A program made the position numbers and the translations under genes. Shown one piece after another: positions 7,046 through 21,500 of a DNA stretch of 64,000 nucleotides (the stretch's first letter is position 1; each line of letters opens with the position of its first letter). This stretch comes from Siphonodentalium dalli (Eukaryota > Mollusca > Scaphopoda > Gadilida > Siphonodentaliidae). Under the pieces are notes generated by a model, which saw only the letters and a program-made list of their open reading frames with translations, made no database searches and had not been told where the DNA came from. The stretch lies in contig CP136064.1 of NCBI GenBank assembly GCA_032622095.1, positions 494,001 through 558,000 of the forward strand, in the 5' to 3' direction.

Positions 7046-8329
7046 GACTGTGTTACTTATGTCCCTTTAAGTTGAGATACATCTGTTTCTTTAAACATAC
7101 ATTTGCATTCCACCATGAAGATATTTATTTTCTGCAGTCATTGTAAATGACAACCCGATTCGGATAGGGCCAGATTTGACATGACGCGGTATGGAGAAAC
7201 ATGCGCCAAATTGAAAATATCCAACCGTACTCCACCATGGAACCAGTCTATATCAGACACCCCTTTAAGTTGGTGACTGTGTTACTTATGTCCCTTTAAG
7301 TTGAGATACATCTGTTCCTTTAAACATACATTTGCATTCCACCATGAAGATATATATTTTCTGCAGTCATTGTAAATGACAACCCGATTCGGATATGGCC
7401 AGATTTGACATGGCGCGGTATGGAGAAACATGCGCCAAATTGAAAATATCCAACCGTACTCCACCATGGAACCAGTCTATAGCAGATACCCCTTTAAGTT
7501 GGTGACTGTGTTGCTTATGTCCCTTTAAGTTGAGATACATCTGTTCCTTTAAAAATACATTTGCATTCCAACATGAAGATATTTATTTTCTGTTGTCATT
7601 GTAATTGACAACCCGATTCGGATATGGCCAGATTTGACATGGCGCGGTATGGAGAAACATGCGCCAAATTGAAAATATCCAACCGTACTCCACCATGGAA
7701 CCAGTCTATAGCAGATACCCCTTAAAGTTGGTGACTGTGTTACTTATGTCCCTTTAAGTTGAGATACATCTGTTCCTTTAAACATACATTTGCATTCCAA
7801 CATGAAGATATTTATTTTCTGTAGTCATTGTAAATGACAACCCGATTCGGATATGGCCAGATTTGACATGGCGCGGTATGGAGAAACATGCGCCAAATTG
7901 AAAATATCCAACAGTACTCCACCATGGAACCAGTCTATAGCAGATACCCCTTAAAGTTGGTGACTGTGTTACTTATGTCCCTTTAAGTTGAGATACATCT
8001 GTTCCTTTAAACATACATTTGCATTCCAACATGAAGATATTTAATTTCTGTAGTCATTGTAAATGACAACCCGATTCGGATATGGCCAGATTTGACATGG
8101 CGCGGTATGGAGAAACATGCGCCAAATAGAAAATATCCAACCGTACTCCACCATGGAACCAGTCTATAGCAGATACCCCTTAAAGTTGGTGACTGTGTTA
8201 CTTATGTCCCTTTAAGTTGAGATACATCTGTTCCTCTAAACACACATTTGCATTCCAACATGAAGATATTTATTTTCTGTAGTCATTGTAAATGACAACC
8301 CGATTCGGATATGGCCAGATTTGACATGG
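7045..8329 (-). repeat. 229-bp satellite block, minus orientation
   Basis: About 5.6 monomers continuing the cassette interrupted by the retrotransposon: K (from 7045, with GGATAGGGCC and ATGACGCGG), W (frame 7282-7467), G (TTGCTTATG and TGTTGTCATT, from about 7511), then monomers of the in-frame-stop family. It ends at the GG of 8328-8329, where orientation flips. The same order of monomers occurs at 29147-30431, offset by 22102 bp. Confidence 0.96.
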
Positions 8330-8340
8330 TTGGATATTTT
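8322..8340. other. Inversion junction J1, copy 1
   Basis: Minus-oriented satellite ending TTTGACATGG joins plus-oriented satellite starting GGTTGGATATTTT, with GG (8328-8329) shared by both sides. The monomer phase jumps, so this is a true breakpoint with 2-bp microhomology, not a symmetric palindrome centre. Confidence 0.95.
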
Positions 8341-11300
8341 CAATTTGGCGCATGTTTCTCCATACCGCGCCATGTCAAATCTGGCCATATCCGAATCGGG
8401 TTGTCATTTACAATGACTGCAGAAAATATATATCCTTATGTTGGAATGCAAATGTATGTTTAAAGGAACAGATGTATCTCAACTTAAAGGGACATAAGTA
8501 ACACCGTCACCAACTTTAAGGGGTATCTGCTATAGACTGGTTACATGGTGGAGTACGGTTGGATATTTTCAATTTTGCGCATGTTTCTCCATACCGCGCC
8601 ATGTCAAATCTGGCCATATCCGAATCGGGTTGTCATTTACAATGACTACAGAAAATAAATATCTTCATGTTGGAATGCAAATGTATGTTTAAAGGAACAG
8701 ATGTATCTCAACTTAAAGGAACATAAGTAACACAGTCACCAACTTAAAGAGGTGTCTGATTTAGACTGGTTCCATGGTGGAGTACGGTTGGATATTTTCT
8801 ATTTGGCGCATGTTTCTCCATACCGCGCCATGTCAAATCTGGCCATATCCGAATCGGGTTGTCATTTACAATGACTACAGAAAATAAATATCTTCATGTT
8901 GGAATGCAAATGTATGTTTAAAGGAACAGATGTATCTCAACTTAAAGGGACATAAGTAACACAGTTACCAACTTTAAGGGGTATCTGTTATAGACTGGTT
9001 CCATGGTGGAGTACGGTTGGATATTTTCTATTTGGCGCATGTTTCTCCATACCGCGCCATGTCAAATCTGGCCATATCCGAATCGGGTTGTCATTTACAA
9101 TGACTACAGAAAATAAATATCTTCATGTTGGAATGCAAATGTATGTTTAAAGAAACAGATGTATCTCAACTTAAAGGGACATAAGTAACACAGTCACCAA
9201 CTTTAAGGGGTATCTGCTATAGACTGGTTCCATGGTGGAGTACTGTTGGATATTTTCAATTTGGCGCATGTTTCTCCCTACCGCGCCATGTCAAATCTGG
9301 CCATATCCGAATCGGGTTGTCATTTACAATGACTGCAGAAAATATATATCTTCATGTTGGAATGCAAATGTATGTTTAAAGGAACAGATGTATCTCAACT
9401 TAAAGGGACATAAGTAACACAGTCACCAACTTAAAGAGGTGTCTGATTTAGAATGGTTCCATGGTGGAGTACGGTTGGATATTTTCTACTTGGCGCATGT
9501 TTCTCCATACCGCGCCATGTCAAATCTGGCCATATCCGAATCGGGTTGTCATTTACAATGACTGCAGAAAATTTATATCTTCATGGTGGAATGCAAATGT
9601 ATGTTTAAAGGAACAGATGTATCTCAACTTAAAGGGACATAAGTAACACAGTCACCAACTTTAAGGGGTATCTGCTATAGACTGGTTCCATGGTGGAGTA
9701 CTGTTGGATATTTTCAATTTGGCGCATGTTTCTCCATACCGCGCCATGTCAAATCTGGCCATATCCGAATCGGGTTGTCATTTACAATGACTGCAGAAAA
9801 TATATATCTTCATGGTGGAATGCAAATGTATGTTTAAAGGAACAGATGTATCTCAACTTAAAGGGACATAAGTAACACCGTCACCAACTTTAAGGGGTAT
9901 CTGCTATAGACTGGTTCCATGGTGGAGTACTGTTGGATATTTTCAATTTGGCGCATGTTTCTCCCTACCGCGTCATGTCAAATCTGGCCATATCCGAATC
10001 GGGTTGTCATTTACAATGACTACAGAAAATAAATATCTTCATGTTGGAATGCAAATGTATGTTTAAAGAAACAGATGTATCTCAACTTAAAGGGACATAA
10101 GTAACACAGTCACCAACTTTATGGGGTATCTGCTATAGACTGGTTACATGGTGGAGTACGGTTGGATATTTTCAATTTTGCGCATGTTTCTCCATACCGC
10201 GCCATGTCAAATCTGGCCATATCCGAATCGGGTTGTCATTTACAATGACTACAGAAAATAAATATCTTCATGTTGGAATGCAAATGTATGTTTAAAGGAA
10301 CAGATGTATCTCAACTTAAAGGAACATAAGTAACACAGTCACCAACTTAAAGAGGTGTCTGATTTAGACTGGTTCCATGGTGGAGTACGGTTGGATATTT
10401 TCTATTTGGCGCATGTTTCTCCATACCGCGCCATGTCAAATCTGGCCATATCCGAATCGGGTTGTCATTTACAATGACTACAGAAAATAAATATCTTCAT
10501 GTTGGAATGCAAATGTATGTTTAAAGGAACAGATGTATCTCAACTTAAAGGGACATAAGTAACACAGTCACCAACTTTAAGGGGTATCTGCTATAGACTG
10601 GTTCCATGGTGGAGTACGGTTGGATATTTTCTATTTGGCGCATGTTTCTCCATACCGCGCCATGTCAAATCTGGCCATATCCGAATCGGGTTGTCATTTA
10701 CAATGACTGCAGAAAATATATATCTTCATGTTGGAATGCAAATGTATGTTTAAAGGAACAGATGTATCTCAACTTAAAGGGACATAAGTAACACAGTCAC
10801 CAACTTAAAGGGGTATCTGCTATAGACTGGTTCCATGGTGGAGTACGGTTGGATATTTTCAATTTGGCGCATGTTTCTCCATACCGCGCCATGTCAAATC
10901 TGGCCATATCCGAATCGGGTTGTCATTTACAATGACTGCAGAAAATATATATCTTCATGTTGGAATGCAAATGTATGTTTAAGGGAACAGATGTATCTCA
11001 ACTTAAAGGGACATAAGTAACACAGTCACCAACTTAAAGAGGTGTCTGATTTAGAATGGTTCCATGGTGGAGTACGGTTGGATATTTTCTACTTGGCGCA
11101 TGTTTCTCCATACCGCGCCATGTCAAATCTGGCCATATCCGAATCGGGTTGTCATTTACAATGACTGCAGAAAATTTATATCTTCATGGTGGAATGCAAA
11201 TGTATGTTTAAAGGAACAGATGTATCTCAACTTAAAGGGACATAAGTAACACAGTCACCAACTTTAAGGGGTATCTGCTATAGACTGGTTCCATGGTGGA

Positions 11301-14300
11301 GTACTGTTGGATATTTTCAATTTGGCGCATGTTTCTCCATACCGCGCCATGTCAAATCTGGCCATATCCGAATCGGGTTGTCATTTACAATGACTGCAGA
11401 AAATATATATCTTCATGGTGGAATGCAAATGTATGTTTAAAGGAACAGATGTATCTCAACTTAAAGGGACATAAGTAACACCGTCACCAACTTTAAGGGG
11501 TATCTGCTATAGACTGGTTCCATGGTGGAGTACTGTTGGATATTTTCAATTTGGCGCATGTTTCTCCCTACCGCGTCATGTCAAATCTGGCCATATCCGA
11601 ATCGGGTTGTCATTTACAATGACTACAGAAAATAAATATCTTCATGTTGGAATGCAAATGTATGTTTAAAGAAACAGATGTATCTCAACTTAAAGGGACA
11701 TAAGTAACACAGTCACCAACTTTATGGGGTATCTGCTATAGACTGGTTACATGGTGGAGTACGGTTGGATATTTTCAATTTTGCGCATGTTTCTCCATAC
11801 CGCGCCATGTCAAATCTGGCCATATCCGAATCGGGTTGTCATTTACAATGACTACAGAAAATAAATATCTTCATGTTGGAATGCAAATGTATGTTTAAAG
11901 GAACAGATGTATCTCAACTTAAAGGAACATAAGTAACACAGTCACCAACTTAAAGAGGTGTCTGATTTAGACTGGTTCCATGGTGGAGTACGGTTGGATA
12001 TTTTCTATTTGGCGCATGTTTCTCCATACCGCGCCATGTCAAATCTGGCCATATCCGAATCGGGTTGTCATTTACAATGACTACAGAAAATAAATATCTT
12101 CATGTTGGAATGCAAATGTATGTTTAAAGGAACAGATGTATCTCAACTTAAAGGGACATAAGTAACACAGTCACCAACTTTAAGGGGTATCTGCTATAGA
12201 CTGGTTCCATGGTGGAGTACGGTTGGATATTTTCTATTTGGCGCATGTTTCTCCATACCGCGCCATGTCAAATCTGGCCATATCCGAATCGGGTTGTCAT
12301 TTACAATGACTGCAGAAAATATATATCTTCATGTTGGAATGCAAATGTATGTTTAAAGGAACAGATGTATCTCAACTTAAAGGGACATAAGTAACACAGT
12401 CACCAACTTAAAGGGGTATCTGCTATAGACTGGTTCCATGGTGGAGTACGGTTGGATATTTTCAATTTGGCGCATGTTTCTCCATACCGCGCCATGTCAA
12501 ATCTGGCCATATCCGAATCGGGTTGTCATTTACAATGACTGCAGAAAATATATATCTTCATGTTGGAATGCAAATGTATGTTTAAGGGAACAGATGTATC
12601 TCAACTTAAAGGGACATAAGTAACACAGTCACCAACTTAAAGAGGTGTCTGATTTAGAATGGTTCCATGGTGGAGTACGGTTGGATATTTTCTACTTGGC
12701 GCATGTTTCTCCATACCGCGCCATGTCAAATCTGGCCATATCCGAATCGGGTTGTCATTTACAATGACTGCAGAAAATTTATATCTTCATGGTGGAATGC
12801 AAATGTATGTTTAAAGGAACAGATGTATCTCAACTTAAAGGGACATAAGTAACACAGTCACCAACTTTAAGGGGTATCTGCTATAGACTGGTTCCATGGT
12901 GGAGTACTGTTGGATATTTTCAATTTGGCGCATGTTTCTCCATACCGCGCCATGTCAAATCTGGCCATATCCGAATCGGGTTGTCATTTACAATGACTGC
13001 AGAAAATATATATCTTCATGGTGGAATGCAAATGTATGTTTAAAGGAACAGATGTATCTCAACTTAAAGGGACATAAGTAACACCGTCACCAACTTTAAG
13101 GGGTATCTGCTATAGACTGGTTCCATGGTGGAGTACTGTTGGATATTTTCAATTTGGCGCATGTTTCTCCCTACCGCGTCATGTCAAATCTGGCCATATC
13201 CGAATCGGGTTGTCATTTACAATGACTACAGAAAATAAATATCTTCATGTTGGAATGCAAATGTATGTTTAAAGAAACAGATGTATCTCAACTTAAAGGG
13301 ACATAAGTAACACAGTCACCAACTTTATGGGGTATCTGCTATAGACTGGTTACATGGTGGAGTACGGTTGGATATTTTCAATTTTGCGCATGTTTCTCCA
13401 TACCGCGCCATGTCAAATCTGGCCATATCCGAATCGGGTTGTCATTTACAATGACTACAGAAAATAAATATCTTCATGTTGGAATGCAAATGTATGTTTA
13501 AAGGAACAGATGTATCTCAACTTAAAGGAACATAAGTAACACAGTCACCAACTTAAAGAGGTGTCTGATTTAGACTGGTTCCATGGTGGAGTACGGTTGG
13601 ATATTTTCTATTTGGCGCATGTTTCTCCATACCGCGCCATGTCAAATCTGGCCATATCCGAATCGGGTTGTCATTTACAATGACTACAGAAAATAAATAT
13701 CTTCATGTTGGAATGCAAATGTATGTTTAAAGGAACAGATGTATCTCAACTTAAAGGGACATAAGTAACACAGTCACCAACTTTAAGGGGTATCTGCTAT
13801 AGACTGGTTCCATGGTGGAGTACGGTTGGATATTTTCTATTTGGCGCATGTTTCTCCATACCGCGCCATGTCAAATCTGGCCATATCCGAATCGGGTTGT
13901 CATTTACAATGACTGCAGAAAATATATATCTTCATGTTGGAATGCAAATGTATGTTTAAAGGAACAGATGTATCTCAACTTAAAGGGACATAAGTAACAC
14001 CGTCACCAACGTTAAGGGGTATCTGCTATAGACTGGTTACATGGTGGAGTACGGTTGGATATTTTCAATTTGGCGCATGTTTCTCCATACCGCGCCATGT
14101 CAAATCTGGCCATATCCGAATCGGGTTGTCATTTACAATGACTGCAGAAAATATATATCTTCATGGTGGAATGCAAATGAATGTTTAAAGGAACAGATGT
14201 ATCTCAACTTAAAGGGACATAAGTAACACCGTCACCAACTTTAAGGGGTATCTGCTATAGACTGGTTACATGGTGGAGTACGGTTGGATATTTTCAATTT

Positions 14301-15528
14301 TGCGCATGTTTCTCCATACCGCGCCATGTCAAATCTGGCCATATCCGAATCGGGTTGTCATTTACAATGACTGCAGAAAATAAATATCTTCATGTTGGAA
14401 TGCAAATGTATGTTTAAAGGAACAGATGTATCTCAACTTAAAGGGACATAAGTAACACAGTCACCAACTTAAAGAGGTGTCTGATTTAGAATGGTTCCAT
14501 GGTGGAGTACGGTTGGATATTTTCTACTTGGCGCATGTTTCTCCATACCGCGCCATGTCAAATCTGGCCATATCCGAATCGGGTTGTCATTTACAATGAC
14601 TGCAGAAAATATATATCTTCATGGTGGAATGCAAATGTATGTTTAAAGGAACAGATGTATCTCAACTTAAAGGGACATAAGTAACACAGTCACCAACTTT
14701 AAGGGGTATCTGTTATTGACTGGTTCCATGGTGGAGTACTGTTGGATATTTTCAATTTGGCGCATGTTTCTCCATACCGCGCCATGTCAAATCTGGCCAT
14801 ATCCGAATCGGGTTGTCATTTACAATGACTGCAGAAAATATATATCTTCATGGTGGAATGCAAATGTATGTTTAAAGGAACAGATGTATCTCAACTTAAA
14901 GGGACATAAGTAACACCGTCACCAACTTTAAGGGGTATCTGCTATAGACTGGTTCCATGGTGGAGTACTGTTGGATATTTTCAATTTGGCGCATGTTTCT
15001 CCCTACCGCGTCATGTCAAATCTGGCCATATCCGAATCGGGTTGTCATTTACAATGACTACAGAAAATAAATATCTTCATGTTGGAATGCAAATGTATGT
15101 TTAAAGAAACAGATGTATCTCAACTTAAAAGGACATAAGTAACACAGTCACCAACTTTAAGGGGTATCTGCTATAGACTGGTTCCATGGTGGAGTACTGT
15201 TGGATATTTTCAATTTGGCGCATGTTTCTCCCTACCGCGCCATGTCAAATCTGGCCATATCCGAATCGGGTTGTCATTTACAATGACTACAGAAAATAAA
15301 TATCTTCATGTTGGAAAGCAAATGTATGTTTAAAGGAACAGATGTATCTCAACTTAAAGGGACATAAGTAACACAGTCACCAACTTAAAGGGGTATCTGC
15401 TATAGACTGGTTCCATGGTGGAGTACGGTTGGATATTTTCAATTTGGCGCATGTTTCTCCATACCGCGCCATGTCAAATCTGGCCATATCCGAATCGGGT
15501 TGTCATTTACAATGACTGCAGAAAATAT
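8330..15528 (+). repeat. 229-bp satellite block, inverted (plus orientation), 31 monomers
   Basis: About 7.2 kb of the same satellite in the opposite orientation. It contains a 7-monomer higher-order repeat (1603 bp) present twice in full (9461-11063, 11064-12666) and once as six monomers (12667-14040). After this the order changes: a variant monomer with NECLKEQ in its frame at 14041, an extra monomer at 14270, and a repeat of the STW/YCW pair at 14499 and 14728. Its left edge is the 8328 junction and its right edge the 15529-15532 filler junction. Confidence 0.96.
9461..12666 (+). repeat. 7-mer higher-order repeat, two full copies
   Basis: Copies at 9461-11063 and 11064-12666, each exactly 7 x 229 = 1603 bp. 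Diagnostic monomers recur in order: one with TTTTCTACTTGG and AAATTTATATC (61-codon frame reading STW...KFISSWW), one with GTACTGTTGG (YCW), one with CCCTACCGCGTC, one with TTTATGGGG preceding TTTTGCGC, one with TTTTCTATTTGG, a C monomer, and a C monomer with TTAAGGGAACAG. A third copy runs from 12667 through the C monomer at 13812. Copies look essentially identical by eye, so the amplification is recent. Confidence 0.9.
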
Positions 15529-15542
15529 TTGACAGATTTGAC
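15521..15542. other. Inversion junction J2, copy 1
   Basis: Plus-oriented satellite through GAAAATAT (to 15528), then TTGA (15529-15532) that fits neither side, then minus-oriented satellite from CAGATTTGACATGG (15533). The four filler bases make TTTGACAGATTTGACA, suggesting they were templated from the adjacent TTTGACA. Confidence 0.93.
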
Positions 15543-18500
15543 ATGGCGCGGTATGGAGAAACATGCGCCAAATTGAAAATATCCAACCGTACTCCACCAT
15601 GGAACCAGTCTATAGCAGATACCCCTTTAAGTTGGTGACTGTGTTACTTATGTCCCTTTAAGTTGAGATACATCTGTTCCTTTAAACATACATTTGCATT
15701 CCAACATGAAGATATATATTTTCTGCAGTCATTGTAAATGACAACCCGATTCGGATATGGCCAGATTTGACATGGCGCGGTATGGAGAAACATGCGCCAA
15801 ATTGAAAATATCCAACCGTACTCCACCATGGAACCAGTCTATAGCAGATACCCCTTTAAGTTGGTGACTGTGTTACTTATGTCCCTTTAAGTTGAGATAC
15901 ATCTGTTCCTTTAAACATACATTTGCTTTCCAACATGAAGATATTTATTTTCTGTAGTCATTGTAAATGACAACCCGATTCGGATATGGCCAGATTTGAC
16001 ATGGCGCGGTATGGAAAAACATGCGCCAAATTGAAAATATCCAACCGTACTCCACCATGGAACCAGTCTATAGCAGATACCCCTTAAAGTTGGTGACTGT
16101 GTTACTTATGTCCCTTTAAGTTGAGATACATCTGTTCCTTTAAACATACATTTGCATTCCAACATGAAGATATTTATTTTCTGTAGTCATTGTAAATGAC
16201 AACTCGATTCGGATATGGCCAGATTTGACATGGCGCGGTAGGGAGAAACATGCGCCAAATTGAAAATATCCAACAGTACTCCACCATGGAACCAGTCTAT
16301 AGCAGATACCCCTTAAAGTTGGTGACTGTGTTACTTATGTCCCTTTAAGTTGAGATACATCTGTTTCTTTAAACATACATTTGCATTCCAACATGAAGAT
16401 ATTTATTTTCTGTAGTCATTGTAAATGACAACCCGATTCGGATATGGCCAGATTTGACATGGCGCGGTATGGAGAAACATGCGCCAAATAGAAAATATCC
16501 AACCGTACTCCACCATGGAACCAGTCTATAGCAGATACCCCTTAAAGTTGGTGACTGTGTTACTTATGTCCCTTTAAGTTGAGATACATCTGTTCCTTTA
16601 AACATACATTTGCATTCCAACATGAAGATATTTATTTTCTGTAGTCATTGTAAATGACAACCCGATTCGGATATGGCCAGATTTGACATGGCGCGGTATG
16701 GAGAAACATGCGCCAAATAGAAAATATCCAACCGTACTCCACCATGGAACCAGTCTAAATCAGACACCTCTTTAAGTTGGTGACTGTGTTACTTATGTTC
16801 CTTTAAGTTGAGATACATCTGTTCCTTTAAACATACATTTGCATTCCAACATGAAGATATTTATTTTCTGTAGTCATTGTAAATGACAACCCGATTCGGA
16901 TATGGCCAGATTTGACATGGCGCGGTATGGAGAAACATGCGCAAAATTGAAAATATCCAACCGTACTCCACCATGTAACCAGTCTATAGCAGATACCCCT
17001 TAAAGTTGGTGACGGTGTTACTTATGTCCCTTTAAGTTGAGATACATCTGTTCCTTTAAACATACATTTGCATTCCAACATGAAGATATATATTTTCTGC
17101 AGTCATTGTAAATGACAACCCGATTCGGATATGGCCAGATTTGACATGGCGCGGTATGGAGAAACATGCGCCAAATTGAAAATATCCAACCGTACTCCAC
17201 CATGGAACCAGTCTATAGCAGATACCCCTTAAAGTTGGTGACTGTGTTACTTATGTCCCTTTAAGTTGAGATTCATCTGTTCCTTTAAACATACATTTGC
17301 ATTCCAACATGAAGATATATATTTTCTGCAGTCATTGTAAATGACAACCCGATTCGGATATGGCCAGATTTGACATGGCGCGGTATGGAGAAACAAGCGC
17401 CAAATTGAAAATATCCAACCGTACTCCACCATGGAACCAGTCTATAGCAGATACCCCTTAAAGTTGGTGACTGTGTTACTTATGTCCCTTTAAGTTGAGA
17501 TACATCTGTTTCTTTAAACATACATTTGCATTCCACCATGAAGATATATATTTTCTGCAGTCATTGTAAATGACAACCCGATTCGGATAGGGCCAGATTT
17601 GACATGACGCGGTATGGAGAAACATGCGCCAAATTGAAAATATCCAACCGTACTCCACCATGGAACCAGTCTATATCAGACACCCCTTTAAGTTGGTGAC
17701 TGTGTTACTTATGTCCCTTTAAGTTGAGATACATCTGTTCCTTTAAACATACATTTGCATTCCACCATGAAGATATATATTTTCTGCAGTCATTGTAAAT
17801 GACAACCCGATTCGGATATGGCCAGATTTGACATGGCGCGGTATGGAGAAACATGCGCCAAATTGAAAATATCCAACCGTACTCCACCATGGAACCAGTC
17901 TATAGCAGATACCCCTTTAAGTTGGTGACTGTGTTGCTTATGTCCCTTTAAGTTGAGATACATCTGTTCCTTTAAACATACATTTGCATTCCAACATGAA
18001 GATATTTATTTTCTGTTGTCATTGTAAATGACAACCCGATTCGGATATGGCCAGATTTGACATGGCGCGGTATGGAGAAACATGCGCAAAATTGAAAATA
18101 TCCAACCGTACTCCACCATGGAACCAGTCTATAGCAGATACCCCTTAAAGTTGGTGACTGTGTTACTTATGTCCCTTTAAGTTGAGATACATCTGTTCCT
18201 TTAAACATACATTTGCATTCCAACATGAAGATATTTATTTTCTGTAGTCATTGTAAATGACAACCCGATTCGGATATGGCCAGATTTGACATGGCGCGGT
18301 ATGGAGAAACATGCGCCAAATTGAAAATATCCAACAGTACTCCACCATGGAACCAGTCTATAGCAGATACCCCTTAAAGTTGGTGACTGTGTTACTTATG
18401 TCCCTTTAAGTTGAGATACATCTGTTCCTTTAAACATACATTTGCATTCCAACATGAAGATATTTATTTTCTGTAGTCATTGTAAATGACAACTCGATTC

Positions 18501-21500
18501 GGATATGGCCAGATTTGACATGGCGCGGTAGGGAGAAACATGCGCCAAATTGAAAATATCCAACAGTACTCCACCATGGAACCAGTCTATAGCAGATACC
18601 CCTTAAAGTTGGTGACTGTGTTACTTATGTCCCTTTAAGTTGAGATACATCTGTTCCTTTAAACATACATTTGCATTCCAACATGAAGATATTTATTTTC
18701 TGTAGTCATTGTAAATGACAACCCGATTCGGATATGGCCAGATTTGACATGGCGCGGTATGGAGAAACATGCGCCAAATAGAAAATATCCAACCGTACTC
18801 CACCATGGAACCAGTCTATAGCAGATACCCCTTAAAGTTGGTGACTGTGTTACTTATGTCCCTTTAAGTTGAGATACATCTGTTCCTTTAAACATACATT
18901 TGCATTCCAACATGAAGATATTTATTTTCTGTAGTCATTGTAAATGACAACCCGATTCGGATATGGCCAGATTTGACATGGCGCGGTATGGAGAAACATG
19001 CGCCAAATAGAAAATATCCAACCGTACTCCACCATGGAACCAGTCTAAATCAGACACCTCTTTAAGTTGGTGACTGTGTTACTTATGTTCCTTTAAGTTG
19101 AGATACATCTGTTCCTTTAAACATACATTTGCATTCCAACATGAAGATATTTATTTTCTGTAGTCATTGTAAATGACAACCCGATTCGGATATGGCCAGA
19201 TTTGACATGGCGCGGTATGGAGAAACATGCGCAAAATTGAAAATATCCAACCGTACTCCACCATGTAACCAGTCTATAGCAGATACCCCTTAAAGTTGGT
19301 GACGGTGTTACTTATGTCCCTTTAAGTTGAGATACATCTGTTCCTTTAAACATACATTTGCATTCCAACATGAAGATATATATTTTCTGCAGTCATTGTA
19401 AATGACAACCCGATTCGGATATGGCCAGATTTGACATGGCGCGGTATGGAGAAACATGCGCCAAATTGAAAATATCCAACCGTACTCCACCATGGAACCA
19501 GTCTATAGCAGATACCCCTTAAAGTTGGTGACTGTGTTACTTATGTCCCTTTAAGTTGAGATACATCTGTTCCTTTAAACATACATTTGCATTCCAACAT
19601 GAAGATATATATTTTCTGCAGTCATTGTAAATGACAACCCGATTCGGATATGGCCAGATTTGACATGGCGCGGTATGGAGAAACAAGCGCCAAATTGAAA
19701 ATATCCAACCGTACTCCACCATGGAACCAGTCTATAGCAGATACCCCTTAAAGTTGGTGACTGTGTTACTTATGTCCCTTTAAGTTGAGATACATCTGTT
19801 TCTTTAAACATACATTTGCATTCCACCATGAAGATATATATTTTCTGCAGTCATTGTAAATGACAACCCGATTCGGATAGGGCCAGATTTGACATGACGC
19901 GGTATGGAGAAACATGCGCCAAATTGAAAATATCCAACCGTACTCCACCATGGAACCAGTCTATATCAGACACCCCTTTAAGTTGGTGACTGTGTTACTT
20001 ATGTCCCTTTAAGTTGAGATACATCTGTTCCTTTAAACATACATTTGCATTCCACCATGAAGATATATATTTTCTGCAGTCATTGTAAATGACAACCCGA
20101 TTCGGATATGGCCAGATTTGACATGGCGCGGTATGGAGAAACATGCGCCAAATTGAAAATATCCAACCGTACTCCACCATGGAACCAGTCTATAGCAGAT
20201 ACCCCTTTAAGTTGGTGACTGTGTTGCTTATGTCCCTTTAAGTTGAGATACATCTGTTCCTTTAAACATACATTTGCATTCCAACATGAAGATATTTATT
20301 TTCTGTTGTCATTGTAAATGACAACCCGATTCGGATATGGCCAGATTTGACATGGCGCGGTATGGAGAAACATGCGCCAAATTGAAAATATCCAACCGTA
20401 CTCCACCATGGAACCAGTCTATAGCAGATACCCCTTAAAGTTGGTGACTGTGTTACTTATGTCCCTTTAAGTTGAGATACATCTGTTCCTTTAAACATAC
20501 ATTTGCATTCCAACATGAAGATATTTATTTTCTGTAGTCATTGTAAATGACAACCCGATTCGGATATGGCCAGATTTGACATGGCGCGGTATGGAGAAAC
20601 ATGCGCCAAATTGAAAATATCCAACAGTACTCCACCATGGAACCAGTCTATAGCAGATACCCCTTAAAGTTGGTGACTGTGTTACTTATGTCCCTTTAAG
20701 TTGAGATACATCTGTTCCTTTAAACATACATTTGCATTCCAACATGAAGATATTTAATTTCTGTAGTCATTGTAAATGACAACCCGATTCGGATATGGCC
20801 AGATTTGACATGGCGCGGTATGGAGAAACATGCGCCAAATAGAAAATATCCAACCGTACTCCACCATGGAACCAGTCTAAATCAGACACCTCTTTAAGTT
20901 GGTGACTGTGTTACTTATGTTCCTTTAAGTTGAGATACATCTGTTCCTTTAAACATACATTTGCATTCCAACATGAAGATATTTATTTTCTGTAGTCATT
21001 GTAAATGACAACCCGATTCGGATATGGCCAGATTTGACATGGCGCGGTATGGAGAAACATGCGCAAAATTGAAAATATCCAACCGTACTCCACCATGTAA
21101 CCAGTCTATAGCAGATACCCCTTAAAGTTGGTGACGGTGTTACTTATGTCCCTTTAAGTTGAGATACATCTGTTCCTTTAAACATACATTTGCATTCCAA
21201 CATGAAGATATATATTTTCTGCAGTCATTGTAAATGACAACCCGATTCGGATATGGCCAGATTTGACATGGCGCGGTATGGAGAAACATGCGCCAAATTG
21301 AAAATATCCAACCGTACTCCACCATGGAACCAGTCTATAGCAGATACCCCTTAAAGTTGGTGACTGTGTTACTTATGTCCCTTTAAGTTGAGATACATCT
21401 GTTCCTTTAAACATACATTTGCATTCCAACATGAAGATATATATTTTCTGCAGTCATTGTAAATGACAACCCGATTCGGATATGGCCAGATTTGACATGG

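Noticed and set aside
8328-8329. Perfect giant palindrome centred on the inversion junction
   Set aside because: The two arms are out of monomer phase at the junction, so pairing is offset; it is an inverted array joint, not a symmetric palindrome.
17018-17246. CENP-B box in the satellite unit
   Set aside because: The CGGG near CCGAATCGGG lacks the required TTCG at the right distance; no match to the core pattern on either strand by eye.
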